Shown: positions 34,919 through 43,754, numbered from the stretch's first letter. The stretch: DNA of 64,000 nucleotides from Ramlibacter sp. (GCF_028291745.1 NZ_JAQGNQ010000010.1:1-64000), one strand, 5' to 3'. Numbers and translations: made by a program. Notes: generated from the letters alone by a model not told the origin.

Positions 34919-37326
34919 AGCGCGACTTCCCTGCGGACCTGCCGGCGCTCGCCACGCAGCCGATCAGCCACGACGTCCTGCGCGAAAAGTACCTGAAGCC
35001 CGGCGAGGCGAACGAGGCCGACCTCCTGCGCCGCGTGGCCCGGGCGCTGGCGAGCGTCGAGGCCGAGCCGCTGCGCCTCGCGTGGGAGGCGCGCTTTCTC
35101 GCCAACCTGCAGGCGGGCGCGATCGGCGCCGGCCGGATCATGAGCGCCGCGGGCACCGAGCTGCAGGCGACGCTGATCAACTGTTTTGTGCAGCCGGTGG
35201 GTGACGCGATCCAGGGGCGGGACGACGATGGCTTTCCGGGCATCTACGAAGCGCTGCGCGAAGCGGCGGAGACCATGCGCCGCGGTGGCGGCGTCGGCTA
35301 CGACTTCTCGCGCATCAGGCCGCGCGGCGCGCAGGTACGCGCCACCGCCTCGCTCGCGTCCGGGCCCTGCAGCTACATGGACGTGTTCGATCGCTCCTGC
35401 AGCACGGTCGAAAGCGCCGGCGCCCGCCGAGGCGCGCAGATGGGCGTGCTGCGCATCGATCACCCCGACGTGCTGGAGTTCATCACCGCCAAGCGCGAGC
35501 CCGGCAGGTGGAACAACTTCAACGTATCCGTCGCAGTGACGGACGAGTTCATCCGCGCCATGCAATCCGGCGGCGATTGGCAGCTGGTGCACAAGGCAAC
35601 GCCAGGCGCGGCACTGCTCGCGCAAGGCGCGCACCAGCGCGATGCCGGCCTCTGGGTGTACCGCACCCTCCCCGCCCAGGAACTGTGGGACACAGTGATG
35701 AAGTCCACCTACGACTTCGCCGAACCGGGCGTCCTGTTCGTGGACAACATCAACCGCGACAACAACCTGCGGTATTGCGAGACGATCACAGCCACCAACC
35801 CCTGCGCCGAGGAACCCCTGCCTCCGTACGGCTGCTGTGACCTGGGACCGGTCATCCTGACGCGGTTCGTGCAGCACCCTTTCGGCTTCGGCGGACCACC
35901 GGGGTTCGACTTCGAGGGATTCTCCAGGGCGGTGGCGGTGCAGGTCCGGGCGCTCGACAACGTCCTCGACCTCACCTGGTGGCCCCTGCCGCAGCAGCAG
36001 GCGGAGTCGCAGTCCAAGCGCCGCATCGGCGTCGGGTTCACCGGACTGGGCAATGCGCTGGCCATGCTGAAGGTCCGTTACGACACCCCGGCCGGCTGCG
36101 AGACCGCGGCGCAGATCGCCCGCACGATGCGCGACGCGGCCTATGCCGCGTCGGTGGAACTGGCGAAGGAGAAAGGAGCGTTCGCCCTGTTCGATGCCGG
36201 CCGCTACCTGGAAGCCGGCACCTTCGCCAGCCGCCTGGACGAACCACTCCAACAGGCGATCCGCCAGCACGGTATCCGCAACAGCCACCTGCTGTCGATC
36301 GCCCCGACCGGCACGGTCAGCCTGGCCTTCGCCGACAACGCGTCGAACGGCATCGAGCCGCCGTTCTCGTGGACCTACCGCCGCAAGAAGCGCGAGTCCG
36401 ACGGCAGCACGTCCGAGTACCAGGTGGAGGATCATGCGTGGCGGCTGTACCGGGCGCTGGGCGGCGATGTGCAGCAGCTGCCGCCGTACTTCGTTTCCGC
36501 GCTCGAAATGCCGGCCTCCGATCACCTGGCGATGATGGCAGCGGTGCAGCCTTTCATCGACACCGCGATCTCCAAGACGGTGAACGTGCCGGCGGAGTAT
36601 CCCTACGCCGACTTCCAGGGCCTGTACCTGCAAGCCTGGCGAGCCGGACTGAAGGGCCTGGCCACCTACCGGCCGAACGATATTCTCGGCGCCGTGCTGA
36701 CGGTGGCGCCGGAGCCGGAGCCGGCGAGCCTGGCCGAGCCGGCTGGGCAGCGCCGGACCGCGGACCCCATGCGGACCATGATCGCCAGCCGGCCCAAGGG
36801 GCAGCTGCCCGCCACGGTGGAGAAGGTCGAATACTGGACGCAGTCCGGACGACAGACGCTCTACATCGTCGTGTCCTTCCTGCCGGTGGAGGACGGCCGT
36901 GAGCGTGCGATCGAGTTCTTCATGCCCGTCGGCCAGAGCGGCGAATCCCAGCAGTGGATCACTTCGAGCATGCGGCTGCTGTCGCTGGCCGCGCGCGGCG
37001 GCTTTCTCGAGCGCGCACTCGCGGACATGCGCAAGGTCGCCTGGGATCGCGGAGCGGTACGCCTGGGAAGCCATGCCAGGGCGGATGGCGCTGCCGTGCC
37101 GCTGTGGCACGACTCCGAGGTGGCGGCGATCGCCTACGCGATCCAGAACATCATCGCGCGCCGGCAGGGCGAGCCGGTCGCCACGCTGGCGACTGCGCCT
37201 GTATCCGCCCTCGCCGGCGTGGCAATGGCGGGCAGCAAGTGCCCGGAGTGCGGCGGTCACGCCATGATCCGCAAGGATGGCTGTGACTTCTGCACGGCGT
37301 GCGGCCATGTCGGCGCCTGCGGTTGA
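34915..37326 (+). CDS. nrdJ: Class II (adenosylcobalamin-dependent) ribonucleotide reductase
   Basis: An 803-residue enzyme making deoxyribonucleotides without oxygen. Family motifs: ATLINCFVQPVGD (first redox Cys), GGGVGYDFSRIRPRG, GPCSYMDVFDRSCSTVESAGARRGAQMGVL, TNPCAEEPLPPYGCCDLG (radical Cys and Glu), IGVGFTGLGNAL, SIAPTGTVSLAF. The C-terminus carries a zinc-ribbon-like CPECGG...CDFCTACGHVGAC. Oxygen independence fits the low-oxygen setting. The ATG overlaps the nitronate monooxygenase stop (ATGA), so the two are translated together. Confidence 0.93.
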   Translation: MKRDFPADLPALATQPISHDVLREKYLKPGEANEADLLRRVARALASVEAEPLRLAWEARFLANLQAGAIGAGRIMSAAGTELQATLINCFVQPVGDAIQGRDDDGFPGIYEALREAAETMRRGGGVGYDFSRIRPRGAQVRATASLASGPCSYMDVFDRSCSTVESAGARRGAQMGVLRIDHPDVLEFITAKREPGRWNNFNVSVAVTDEFIRAMQSGGDWQLVHKATPGAALLAQGAHQRDAGLWVYRTLPAQELWDTVMKSTYDFAEPGVLFVDNINRDNNLRYCETITATNPCAEEPLPPYGCCDLGPVILTRFVQHPFGFGGPPGFDFEGFSRAVAVQVRALDNVLDLTWWPLPQQQAESQSKRRIGVGFTGLGNALAMLKVRYDTPAGCETAAQIARTMRDAAYAASVELAKEKGAFALFDAGRYLEAGTFASRLDEPLQQAIRQHGIRNSHLLSIAPTGTVSLAFADNASNGIEPPFSWTYRRKKRESDGSTSEYQVEDHAWRLYRALGGDVQQLPPYFVSALEMPASDHLAMMAAVQPFIDTAISKTVNVPAEYPYADFQGLYLQAWRAGLKGLATYRPNDILGAVLTVAPEPEPASLAEPAGQRRTADPMRTMIASRPKGQLPATVEKVEYWTQSGRQTLYIVVSFLPVEDGRERAIEFFMPVGQSGESQQWITSSMRLLSLAARGGFLERALADMRKVAWDRGAVRLGSHARADGAAVPLWHDSEVAAIAYAIQNIIARRQGEPVATLATAPVSALAGVAMAGSKCPECGGHAMIRKDGCDFCTACGHVGACG

Positions 37327-37414
37327 CGCACTCGCCTGACACGGCGTTTCGCGGCGGATCCGGCGCAGGCGACCATGCACCACGCCGCTGACCGGGTCCG
37401 CAGGCGATGGAGTG

Positions 37415-38692
37415 CTAGCGGATCCGCACCGGGGCTTCGAGTTGTTGCGGGGTGGTGAAGTAGTCCGTCCACTTGCCCCGCTGCTGCGCCGCCCGCCGCA
37501 GCTCTCCCCGCGCGACGCTGCGCAGGTGCACCTCGTCCGGTCCGTCCATGATGCGCAACGCGCGGCCCCAGGCAAACAGCGATGCGAGCGGCGTGTCCGG
37601 CGACAAGCCCATGGCGCCGAAGATCTGGATCGCGCGGTCAACCACCCGCGTCTGCAGGCGTGCCGCGACCACCTTGATCGCCGCGATGCTCTCGCGCAAG
37701 CCGGCGCCCGGCACCGGCTGGTCCAGCGCCCAGGCCGTGCGCAGCACCAGCAAGCGCGCCTGGTCGATCTCCAGGCGCGACTCCGCAATCCACTCCTGCA
37801 CGTTCGCCTGCTGCGCCAGCGGCTTGCCGAAGGCTCGCCGCTCCAGGGCCCGGTCGCAGGCGAGCGCCAGCGCCAGCTCGCATTGGCCGATGGTGCGCAT
37901 GCAGTGATGCACGCGGCCCGGGCCGAGCCTGGCCTGCGCCAGGGCGAAGCCGTCACACCCGGCGCCCACCAGATTGGCCATCGGCACCGCCACCTGGCGG
38001 AACACCAGCTCGCAATGGCCTTCCGGGGCCGCATGCTGCAGCACGGGTATGTTGCGCACCACCTCCACGCCCGGGGTGTCCATCGGCACCAGCACCAGAC
38101 TGTGCGAACGATGCGCCTCGCTCCCGGTCGCGGCGGCATCCCGGCAGACGACGACCAGCAGCCGGCAATCCGGATGCGCCGCACCCGTGACGAACCACTT
38201 GCGGCCGCTCACCACCAGCTGATCGCCTTGGCGCCGCACCTGGGCCTGCAGTGCCGTCGGATCGGACGACGCGACGTCCGGCTCGGACATCGCGAACGCG
38301 GATCGGATGCGCCCTGCCAGCAAGGGCGCGAGCCAGCGCTCCTGCTGCATCGGCGAGCCGTGCCGCAACAGCAGTTCCATGTTGCCGCTGTCCGGCGCGT
38401 TGCAGTTGAAGACCTCGGCCGACCAGGGCAGTCGGCCCATCGCTTCGGCCAGGGGTGCGTAGTCCAGGTTGTCCAGGCGCGTGCCGGGCGCGTCGACCGG
38501 CAGCGTGGGGAGGCACAGATTCCACAGCCCCTCGTCGCGCGCGAGCGCCTGCAACTCACCGACGAAAGCTGCGTGCCGGCCGGCTGCGGCCTCGCGGTGC
38601 CAGGCGGCATTGTGCGGCAGCACGAAGCGATCGAGGAAAGTCTCGAGCCGGCCCAGCCACTCACGCGCCCGCGGCGAAGGCTCGAAGTCCAT
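37415..38692 (-). CDS. Acyl-CoA dehydrogenase family protein
   Basis: A 425-residue FAD enzyme of the acyl-CoA dehydrogenase superfamily: AFAMSEPDVASSDPTALQAQVRRQGDQLVVSGRKWFVTGAAHPDC (FAD/substrate loop), GPGRVHHCMRTIGQCELALALACDRALERRAFGKPL, and the C-terminal QIFGAMGLSPDTPLASLFAWGRALRIMDGPDEVHLRSVA. The layout resembles the ACAD10/11 type that prefers branched or hydroxylated acyl-CoA. It is convergent with nrdJ and lies 13 bases downstream of hemN's... opposite neighbour order: on this strand hemN follows it. Confidence 0.88.
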   Translation of the reverse strand: MDFEPSPRAREWLGRLETFLDRFVLPHNAAWHREAAAGRHAAFVGELQALARDEGLWNLCLPTLPVDAPGTRLDNLDYAPLAEAMGRLPWSAEVFNCNAPDSGNMELLLRHGSPMQQERWLAPLLAGRIRSAFAMSEPDVASSDPTALQAQVRRQGDQLVVSGRKWFVTGAAHPDCRLLVVVCRDAAATGSEAHRSHSLVLVPMDTPGVEVVRNIPVLQHAAPEGHCELVFRQVAVPMANLVGAGCDGFALAQARLGPGRVHHCMRTIGQCELALALACDRALERRAFGKPLAQQANVQEWIAESRLEIDQARLLVLRTAWALDQPVPGAGLRESIAAIKVVAARLQTRVVDRAIQIFGAMGLSPDTPLASLFAWGRALRIMDGPDEVHLRSVARGELRRAAQQRGKWTDYFTTPQQLEAPVRIR

Positions 38693-38705
38693 GCGGTCCG
38701 ATCGT

Positions 38706-40097
38706 TCAGAGAATCCGGGAAAAGCGTGCGCGGCTGCGATCAGCCTGCAGATAACGGTCGAACACCATCGCGACGGCCCGCACGAAAAACCAGCCCTCGT
38801 CCGTCACCTGCACGCCGGCCGCGTCGATGGATACGAGCCCCTGTTCCTGCAGCTGCTGCAAGTGCTCCAGCTCCGGCGCGAACGCGCTCCTGAAGTCCAG
38901 CAGCCACGCAGTCTCGATCGCCTCGAAGACCACTTCGCCCTGGCACATCAGCGCCATGATCACCGCACGCCGCGCGAGATCGTCGCGCGTCAGCGAAAGG
39001 CCACGCACCACGGGGAGCCGCCCCTGGTCCAGGTGATTGCAGTATTCCTCCATGGTCTTCGCGTTCTGGCTGTAGGTCGAGCCGACGCGGCCGATGGCGG
39101 ACACCCCCAGCCCGATCAGGTCGCAGTCCGGCTGGGTGCTGTAGCCCTGGAAGTTGCGGTGCAGCCGGCCCTGGCGCTTGGCCACCGCCAAGGGGTCACC
39201 CGGCAAGGCAAAGTGGTCCATGCCCACGTACACGTAGCCGCAGGCCTGGAACGCAGCCAGCGCCTGCCCGAGCATGCTGACCTTGTCCGCGGCCCCGGGC
39301 AATTCGGCCGGGACGATGCGACGTTGCGGCTTGAAGCGCTCCGGCAGGTGCGCGTACGCGTACAGGGCGATCCGGTCCGGCCGCAACTGCGACACCTGCG
39401 CCACGGTGTGGGCGAACGACTCGGGTGTCTGCCGCGGCAGGCCGTAGATGAGGTCTACATTGATGGATTCGAAGCCCACGCTCCTGGCCTGCGCCACCAG
39501 CGCGAAAACCTGTTCGGCGGGCTGGATCCGGTGTACCGCCTTCTGCACCTGCGGGTCGAAATCCTGGACGCCGAAACTGACCCGGTTGAATCCGAGGTCG
39601 GCCAGGGCCTGCAGCCGGATGCCGTCCACGGTCCTGGGGTCGATCTCGATCGAGCATTCGGCGCCGGGCGCGATGGCAAAGCTGCGACGCAGCATCGCCA
39701 TGAGCTGCGCCAGCTCCGCGTCCGACAGGAAGGTGGGCGTCCCGCCACCCAGGTGCACCTGGGAGACGGCCTGGCCAGTGCCGAGCACGGCCGCGTGCAA
39801 CTCCACTTCCAGCTGCAGGTAGCGCAGGTAGGCCTGGCCGCGCTCATGGTGCCGGGTGATGATCTTGTTGCAGGCGCAGTAGTAGCACAGGGATTCGCAG
39901 AAGGGGACGTGCACGTACAGCGACAGCGGCCTGGACGAGGCCGCCGGGCCGTCGCGGCGCTGCGCCAGCGCCTGTTCGTACTGCGGCGCCGCGAAGGCGT
40001 CCACGAAGCGGTCGGCGGTGGGATACGAGGTGTAGCGTGGGCCCGCCATGTCGAAGCGGCGCAGCAGCTCGGGGGAGATCGTGGTGGTAGCGCTCAT
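38706..40097 (-). CDS. hemN: Oxygen-independent coproporphyrinogen III dehydrogenase
   Basis: A 463-residue radical-SAM enzyme converting coproporphyrinogen III to protoporphyrinogen IX without oxygen. It has GPRYTSYPTADRF, the cluster motif CESLCYYCAC (CxxxCxxCxC), HLGGGTPTFLSDAEL, the SIEIDPRT region, and the C-terminal STYSQNAKTMEEYC and GEVVFEAIE. Anaerobic haem synthesis suits the haem-rich locus nearby. The ATG at 40097 is followed by the expected family N-terminus. An FNR-like half-matching site lies 37-50 bases upstream. Confidence 0.93.
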   Translation of the reverse strand: MSATTTISPELLRRFDMAGPRYTSYPTADRFVDAFAAPQYEQALAQRRDGPAASSRPLSLYVHVPFCESLCYYCACNKIITRHHERGQAYLRYLQLEVELHAAVLGTGQAVSQVHLGGGTPTFLSDAELAQLMAMLRRSFAIAPGAECSIEIDPRTVDGIRLQALADLGFNRVSFGVQDFDPQVQKAVHRIQPAEQVFALVAQARSVGFESINVDLIYGLPRQTPESFAHTVAQVSQLRPDRIALYAYAHLPERFKPQRRIVPAELPGAADKVSMLGQALAAFQACGYVYVGMDHFALPGDPLAVAKRQGRLHRNFQGYSTQPDCDLIGLGVSAIGRVGSTYSQNAKTMEEYCNHLDQGRLPVVRGLSLTRDDLARRAVIMALMCQGEVVFEAIETAWLLDFRSAFAPELEHLQQLQEQGLVSIDAAGVQVTDEGWFFVRAVAMVFDRYLQADRSRARFSRIL

Positions 40098-40133
40098 GCG
40101 GAAGTACTTTGCGCTGCGACCGCCCTCGCCCGC

Positions 40134-40147
40134 TTGATCTGCGTCAT
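40134..40147. promoter_or_regulatory. Weak FNR-like site upstream of hemN
   Basis: TTGATCTGCGTCAT matches TTGAT-N4-ATCAA with a perfect left half and two changes in the right half. hemN genes are often FNR-controlled, so the position (37 bases before the ATG) is sensible, but the match alone is modest. Confidence 0.35.
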
Positions 40148-40181
40148 GGCGCGGGAGCGCCCGCTCGCCACAATTTGACCC

Positions 40182-40311
40182 GTGGCACATCCCGTTCGCA
40201 TCCAGGTCGCCTGCTCCAACTGCGAGCTGCGGGAGCTGTGCATGCCCGTCCACGCCGGCGAAGAAGACTTCGCCGGGCCCGGCGGCAAGGGCGGGCTGTC
40301 GGGCCACGCGT
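40182..40311 (+). pseudogene. Remnant of an fnr gene: N-terminal iron-sulfur region only
   Basis: From a GTG at 40182 the frame reads HPVRIQVACSNCELRELCMPV, which has the FNR-type cluster ligands C-x2-C-x5-C and the wording of betaproteobacterial FNR N-termini. After CMPV the similarity ends (HAGEEDFAGPGGKGG...) and no cAMP-binding-like or helix-turn-helix domain follows; the frame runs into the 3' end of the oppositely oriented ccmG and stops at 40373. fnr is commonly next to hemN in related bacteria. I read it as a truncated fnr. It might still make a short peptide, but no ribosome site is seen. Confidence 0.6.
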
Positions 40312-40842
40312 TCAATCCTTCTTCAACTGCGCAATCAAGGGGAGGATCTCGTCTTGCAACGCTTCGGGCGTGATCGGCCCGATCTGCTTGTGCCGGATGC
40401 GGCCGGCCTTGTCGATGATGAAGGTCTCGGGCACGCCGTAGACGCCGTAGTCGATGCCCACCCGGCCATCGAGGTCCAGCGCCGACAGCATGTAGGGGTT
40501 GCCGTGCTGCTGCAGGAAGGGCACGGCATCCTCGCGCTGGTCCTTGTAGTCCAGGCCGACCAGCGGGATCGCATTGGAACGCGCGATCTCCACCAGCAGC
40601 GGATGCTCCACGCGGCACGCGGTGCACCACGAGGCCCAGACGTTGAGCATCCAGACCTGGCCCTTCATGTCCGCGGGCGAGAAGGTCTGGTCCGGCGCAT
40701 GCACCTGCGCAATCCGGAACGCAGGCGCCAGCTTGTCGATCATGGTGGACGGCAGCTTGCGCGGGTCGTGCGTGAGGCCGATGCCCAGGAAGACGGCCAG
40801 CACCAGGAACGCCAGCAGCGGGATCAGGAACTTGATCTTCAT
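40312..40842 (-). CDS. ccmG: Thiol:disulfide interchange protein CcmG/DsbE
   Basis: A 176-residue periplasmic thioredoxin-like protein held by an N-terminal membrane anchor ([23 protein letters not shown]). The active site is [15 protein letters not shown], and [22 protein letters not shown] is the cis-Pro region with the Glu typical of CcmG. It keeps apocytochrome CXXCH cysteines reduced for haem attachment. It overlaps the ccmE stop by four bases. ccmF, normally between ccmE and ccmG, is absent here. Confidence 0.92.
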   Translation of the reverse strand: MKIKFLIPLLAFLVLAVFLGIGLTHDPRKLPSTMIDKLAPAFRIAQVHAPDQTFSPADMKGQVWMLNVWASWCTACRVEHPLLVEIARSNAIPLVGLDYKDQREDAVPFLQQHGNPYMLSALDLDGRVGIDYGVYGVPETFIIDKAGRIRHKQIGPITPEALQDEILPLIAQLKKD

Positions 40843-41282
40843 TTCAGGCTGCCCCCGCCCTGGTGCTTCCTGGCCTCGTCGAGCGCGTGCTGCGCCGGCG
40901 GCGGCATGTAGTTCTCGTCGTGCTTGGCGAGCACCTCCGAGGCGGTGAAGCCGCCGCCGGCTTCCAGCCTGCCCTGCACCACCGCACCCTTGCCTTCCTT
41001 GAACAGGTCCGGCAGCAGGCCCGTGTAGGCCACCGGCACTTCCCTGGCCAGGTCGGTGATCACGAAGTGCACGGTGAGGTCGTCGCGCCGCAGCGACCCT
41101 TGCTTGACCATGCCGCCGATGCGGAACGCGCGGCCTTCGGGCGCCTTGCCAGCGGCCACTTCGCTGGGTGTCACGTACAGCGCGATGTTGCTGTTCAACG
41201 CGTTCAGCACCAGCGCCGACGCCGTGCCCAGGGCCAGCAGGCCGGCGGCGATGACCGCGCCGCGCTTGTGCCAGTTCTTCAT
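40839..41282 (-). CDS. ccmE: Cytochrome c-type biogenesis haem chaperone CcmE
   Basis: A 147-residue periplasmic haem chaperone with an N-terminal anchor ([22 protein letters not shown]), the OB-fold core [25 protein letters not shown], and the haem-binding site [12 protein letters not shown] whose His makes the covalent haem bond. CcmE carries haem from CcmABCD to CcmF. It overlaps ccmD and ccmG by four bases each. Confidence 0.93.
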   Translation of the reverse strand: MKNWHKRGAVIAAGLLALGTASALVLNALNSNIALYVTPSEVAAGKAPEGRAFRIGGMVKQGSLRRDDLTVHFVITDLAREVPVAYTGLLPDLFKEGKGAVVQGRLEAGGGFTASEVLAKHDENYMPPPAQHALDEARKHQGGGSLK

Positions 41283-41470
41283 GCCGGTCCCGCGTCCAGG
41301 CGCTGGGCCCGCGCGCGCAGCCGCAGGTTGCGCACGACCGATTCCGTGCGGCGCTTCAGCAGCACCTGTTCGGCCGCCAGCGCTACTGCGCAGACGCCGA
41401 CGCTGCCCCACACGTAGAGCGCGTAGCCGCCCATGTGGATGAATTCAGAGAGCGAGTTCCAGTTGTTCAT
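41279..41470 (-). CDS. ccmD: Haem exporter subunit CcmD
   Basis: A 63-residue protein with one membrane helix: [41 protein letters not shown], the typical CcmD opening (FxxMGGYxxYVW) and charged tail. CcmD helps release holo-CcmE from the CcmABC complex. It overlaps ccmC upstream and ccmE downstream. Confidence 0.9.
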   Translation of the reverse strand: MNNWNSLSEFIHMGGYALYVWGSVGVCAVALAAEQVLLKRRTESVVRNLRLRARAQRLDAGPA

Positions 41471-42216
41471 GCGGCGGCCTCCGGCAGATGCAGCACCCAG
41501 TCCGTATGCGCCTCGCGCTCGAGGATGATGGCGCGCAGCCGGGTGAGTGCCGCGGCGATCGAATACATCCAGAAGCACAGCGCCATCAGCAGCATGCCTG
41601 CCAGCATGGCGTGTGCCATCGACGGGGACCGGGTCAGCGAGACCGACGATCCCTGGTGCAGCGTGTTCCACCATTGCACCGAGAAGTAGATGATCGGCAC
41701 GTTCACCAGGCCGACCAGGGCGAGCACGGCGGCGGCCCGATCGGCACGGCGCGCCTCGTCGGTGGCCGCATGCAGCGCCATGAATCCGAGGTACAGGAAC
41801 AGCAGGATCAGCTCGGAGGTCAGGCGCGCGTCCCACACCCACCAGGTCCCCCACGTCGGCTTGCCCCAGAGCGCACCGGTCCACAGCGACAGGAAGGCCA
41901 TCAGCGCGCCGGTGGGCGCCAGCGACAGCGCCACCATCGACGACAGCCGCGTATTGAAGGCCATGCCCACCGCCGCCCACGCGGCCATCACGACGTAGAT
42001 GAACATCGACATCCACGAGGCCGGCACGTGCAGGAAGATGATGCGGTAGCCCTCGCCCTGCGTTGCGTCGGTCGGCGCGATCATGAAGCCCACGTACAGG
42101 CCGGTCAGCCCGAACAGCGCGGCCAGCAGCCAGAACCAGGGAACCAGCTTCCCGGCGACGGGATAGAAGCTCACCGGACTCGAGAGGCGGAAGCAGTTGA
42201 TCAATGGATGATTCAT
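41467..42216 (-). CDS. ccmC: Haem exporter/handling protein CcmC
   Basis: A 249-residue six-helix inner-membrane protein. It carries the tryptophan-rich WWD motif GKPTWGTWWVWDARLTSELIL flanked by the haem-ligand histidines in FLHVPASWMSMF and NTLHQGSSVS. It loads haem onto CcmE. The ATG at 42216 overlaps the ccmB stop. Confidence 0.93.
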   Translation of the reverse strand: MNHPLINCFRLSSPVSFYPVAGKLVPWFWLLAALFGLTGLYVGFMIAPTDATQGEGYRIIFLHVPASWMSMFIYVVMAAWAAVGMAFNTRLSSMVALSLAPTGALMAFLSLWTGALWGKPTWGTWWVWDARLTSELILLFLYLGFMALHAATDEARRADRAAAVLALVGLVNVPIIYFSVQWWNTLHQGSSVSLTRSPSMAHAMLAGMLLMALCFWMYSIAAALTRLRAIILEREAHTDWVLHLPEAAA

Positions 42217-42878
42217 TCGAGTGAGATCCTCAGGGCCGCCGTGGTCGCCCACGGCGCAAAGAACAGGGACAGCGCAAGAAGCGCGCCGAGCAGCGAGAGA
42301 TGCCCGCCGGCGCCCTGCCCCGACAACTGCGCCGGCACGGCGCCCGCGCCGAAGATCAGCGTCGGGATGTAGAGCGGCAGCACCAGCAGGCTCAGCAGAG
42401 CGCCGCCACCGCGCACGCCCAGTGTCAGCGCCGCGCCGATCGCGCCGATCAGGGACAGCACCGGCGTTCCGATCAGGAGCCCGAGCGTCAGCACCAGCAG
42501 GGACTGCGCGTCGAGGCCGAACTGCAGTCCGAGCACCGGCGCCAGCAGTACCACCGGCAGGCCCGAGACCAGCCAGTGGGCGGCGATCTTGCCGGCCACC
42601 AGCAGCGGCAGCGGCGCGCTCGCAAGCACCATTTGTTCGAGCGTGCCGTCGGCGTGGTCGGCGGCGAAGATGCGCTGCAGTCCCAGCATGGTGGCGAGCA
42701 GCGCGCCCACCCACAACACGCCCGGGCCGATCTTGCGCAGCAGCGCCGGCTCGGGGCCGATGCCTAGCGGAAACAGGCTGCTGACGATCAGGAAGAAGAA
42801 CAGCGCGGTCAGCACCTCCGCCTTGCGGCGCATGGCCAGCAGCAGGTCGCGTTTGATGACGCTGATCATCGCGTTCAC
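42213..42878 (-). CDS. ccmB: Haem ABC transporter permease CcmB
   Basis: A 221-residue membrane protein with about six helices (ALFFFLIVSSLFPLGIG, LWVGALLATMLGLQRIFAADHADGTLEQM, PLYIPTLIFGAGAV), matching CcmB. The GTG at 42878 overlaps the ccmA stop; an ATG nine bases further in is an alternative. With CcmA it powers release of holo-CcmE. Confidence 0.92.
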   Translation of the reverse strand: MNAMISVIKRDLLLAMRRKAEVLTALFFFLIVSSLFPLGIGPEPALLRKIGPGVLWVGALLATMLGLQRIFAADHADGTLEQMVLASAPLPLLVAGKIAAHWLVSGLPVVLLAPVLGLQFGLDAQSLLVLTLGLLIGTPVLSLIGAIGAALTLGVRGGGALLSLLVLPLYIPTLIFGAGAVPAQLSGQGAGGHLSLLGALLALSLFFAPWATTAALRISLE

Positions 42879-43474
42879 AGCTCCACGACCTGACCGGCGG
42901 GCAGCGAAATCGCCTGGTGGCTGGTCAGCACCGCCAGGCCGCCCTGCCGCACGTGGTTCGCGACCAGGTTCGACAGGTGCTCCACCGCCTTCGTGTCGAG
43001 CGCAGTGAAGGGCTCGTCCAGGATCCAGAGCCTGGCCGCACGCGTGACGGTGCGTGCCAGCAGCACGCGACGCTTCTGGCCAGCGGAGAGATGGCGCACC
43101 GGCAGGTCTTCGCGCCCGGCGAGGCCGAAGCGTGCGAGCGCGTCGCCAGCCTGTTCACCCGCCAGCTCGACGCCGTCGAGGCTGGCGGCGAAGCACAGGT
43201 TCTCGCGCGCGGTGAGGTCTTCCTTCACCGCGGCGTGGTGACCGAGATAGATCAATTCCCGGCGGAAGTCCTCCGTGCCCACACGCTCGCCGTTCCAGCG
43301 CACGTCGCCCGCCTCCGGCTTCGCCAGCCCGGCCAGCAGGCGCAGCAGGCTCGTCTTGCCCGAGCCGTTGGCGCCGCGCACGTGGGCCCAGCTGCCGGCT
43401 TCGACTGCGAAGTCGAGCCCCGCAAAGAGCGGGCGCGTGCCGCGCACGCAGGTCAGGCCATGGACAGTGAGCAT
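42875..43474 (-). CDS. ccmA: Haem ABC transporter ATPase CcmA
   Basis: A 199-residue ABC ATPase with Walker A GANGSGKTSLLRLLAG, signature LSAGQKRRVLLAR, Walker B LWILDEPFTALD and the H-loop VLTSHQ. It opens the ccmABCDEG operon; all six genes overlap by four bases. The ATG at 43474 fits the family N-terminus (LTVHGLTCVRGTRPLF). Confidence 0.93.
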   Translation of the reverse strand: MLTVHGLTCVRGTRPLFAGLDFAVEAGSWAHVRGANGSGKTSLLRLLAGLAKPEAGDVRWNGERVGTEDFRRELIYLGHHAAVKEDLTARENLCFAASLDGVELAGEQAGDALARFGLAGREDLPVRHLSAGQKRRVLLARTVTRAARLWILDEPFTALDTKAVEHLSNLVANHVRQGGLAVLTSHQAISLPAGQVVEL

Positions 43475-43486
43475 GCGCGATACGAC

Positions 43487-43501
43487 GCAAGCGCCATGCC
43501 G
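43487..43501 (-). promoter_or_regulatory. Inverted 15-mer with sigma-54-like form, in front of ccmA
   Basis: On the minus strand it reads CGGCATGGCGCTTGC, with GG and GC at the -24/-12 spacing of sigma-54 promoters. The same 15 bases occur in opposite orientation at 43697-43711. The predicted transcription start would lie only about two bases before the ccmA ATG, so promoter function toward ccmA is doubtful. Confidence 0.35.
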
Positions 43502-43638
43502 TCCTCGCATCGCTTCCCGCGCACGCGCAGCGGCCCCGCACCTTCCCAAAGGCAGGAAAAGCAGTGCCGGGATTCCTTGGGGCGAGACGGGAAGGCTTGC
43601 GTGCGGCACGCCTGGCGTGAGCGTGGCACGCCGCATCC

Positions 43639-43652
43639 TTGACCGGCATCAA
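43639..43652. promoter_or_regulatory. FNR-type binding site between ccmA and cytochrome c
   Basis: TTGACCGGCATCAA matches TTGAT-N4-ATCAA with one change. It sits in the 280-base divergent region, about 103 bases before the cytochrome c ATG and 165 bases before ccmA, and could serve either direction. Confidence 0.6.
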
Positions 43653-43696
43653 GCTTTCGGCCACGCGCCGCGGCGTGAGCCCGGCCGCGGATCTTC

Positions 43697-43712
43697 CGGC
43701 ATGGCGCTTGCA
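43697..43712 (+). promoter_or_regulatory. Sigma-54-like promoter for the small cytochrome c
   Basis: CGGCATGGCGCTTGCA keeps GG at -24 and GC at -12, twelve bases apart, with two changes from TGGCACG-N4-TTGCA. The predicted start lies about 30 bases before the cytochrome c ATG. Confidence 0.45.
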
Positions 43713-43754
43713 CTTTCACCGTCGGTGTTTTCACCCCCACAAGGAGAAAGTCAG

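Noticed and set aside
34066-38184. Very long minus-strand open frame (1372 codons) opposite nitronate monooxygenase and nrdJ
   Set aside because: Its composition is dominated by Arg, Ala and Gly with no domain, and it lies antisense to two strongly supported genes. High GC with codon bias makes such shadow frames.
40182-40373. Independent small Fe-S protein
   Set aside because: The cysteine motif and flanking words are those of FNR and the rest overlaps ccmG antisense, so a truncated fnr is the simpler reading; not fully excluded.
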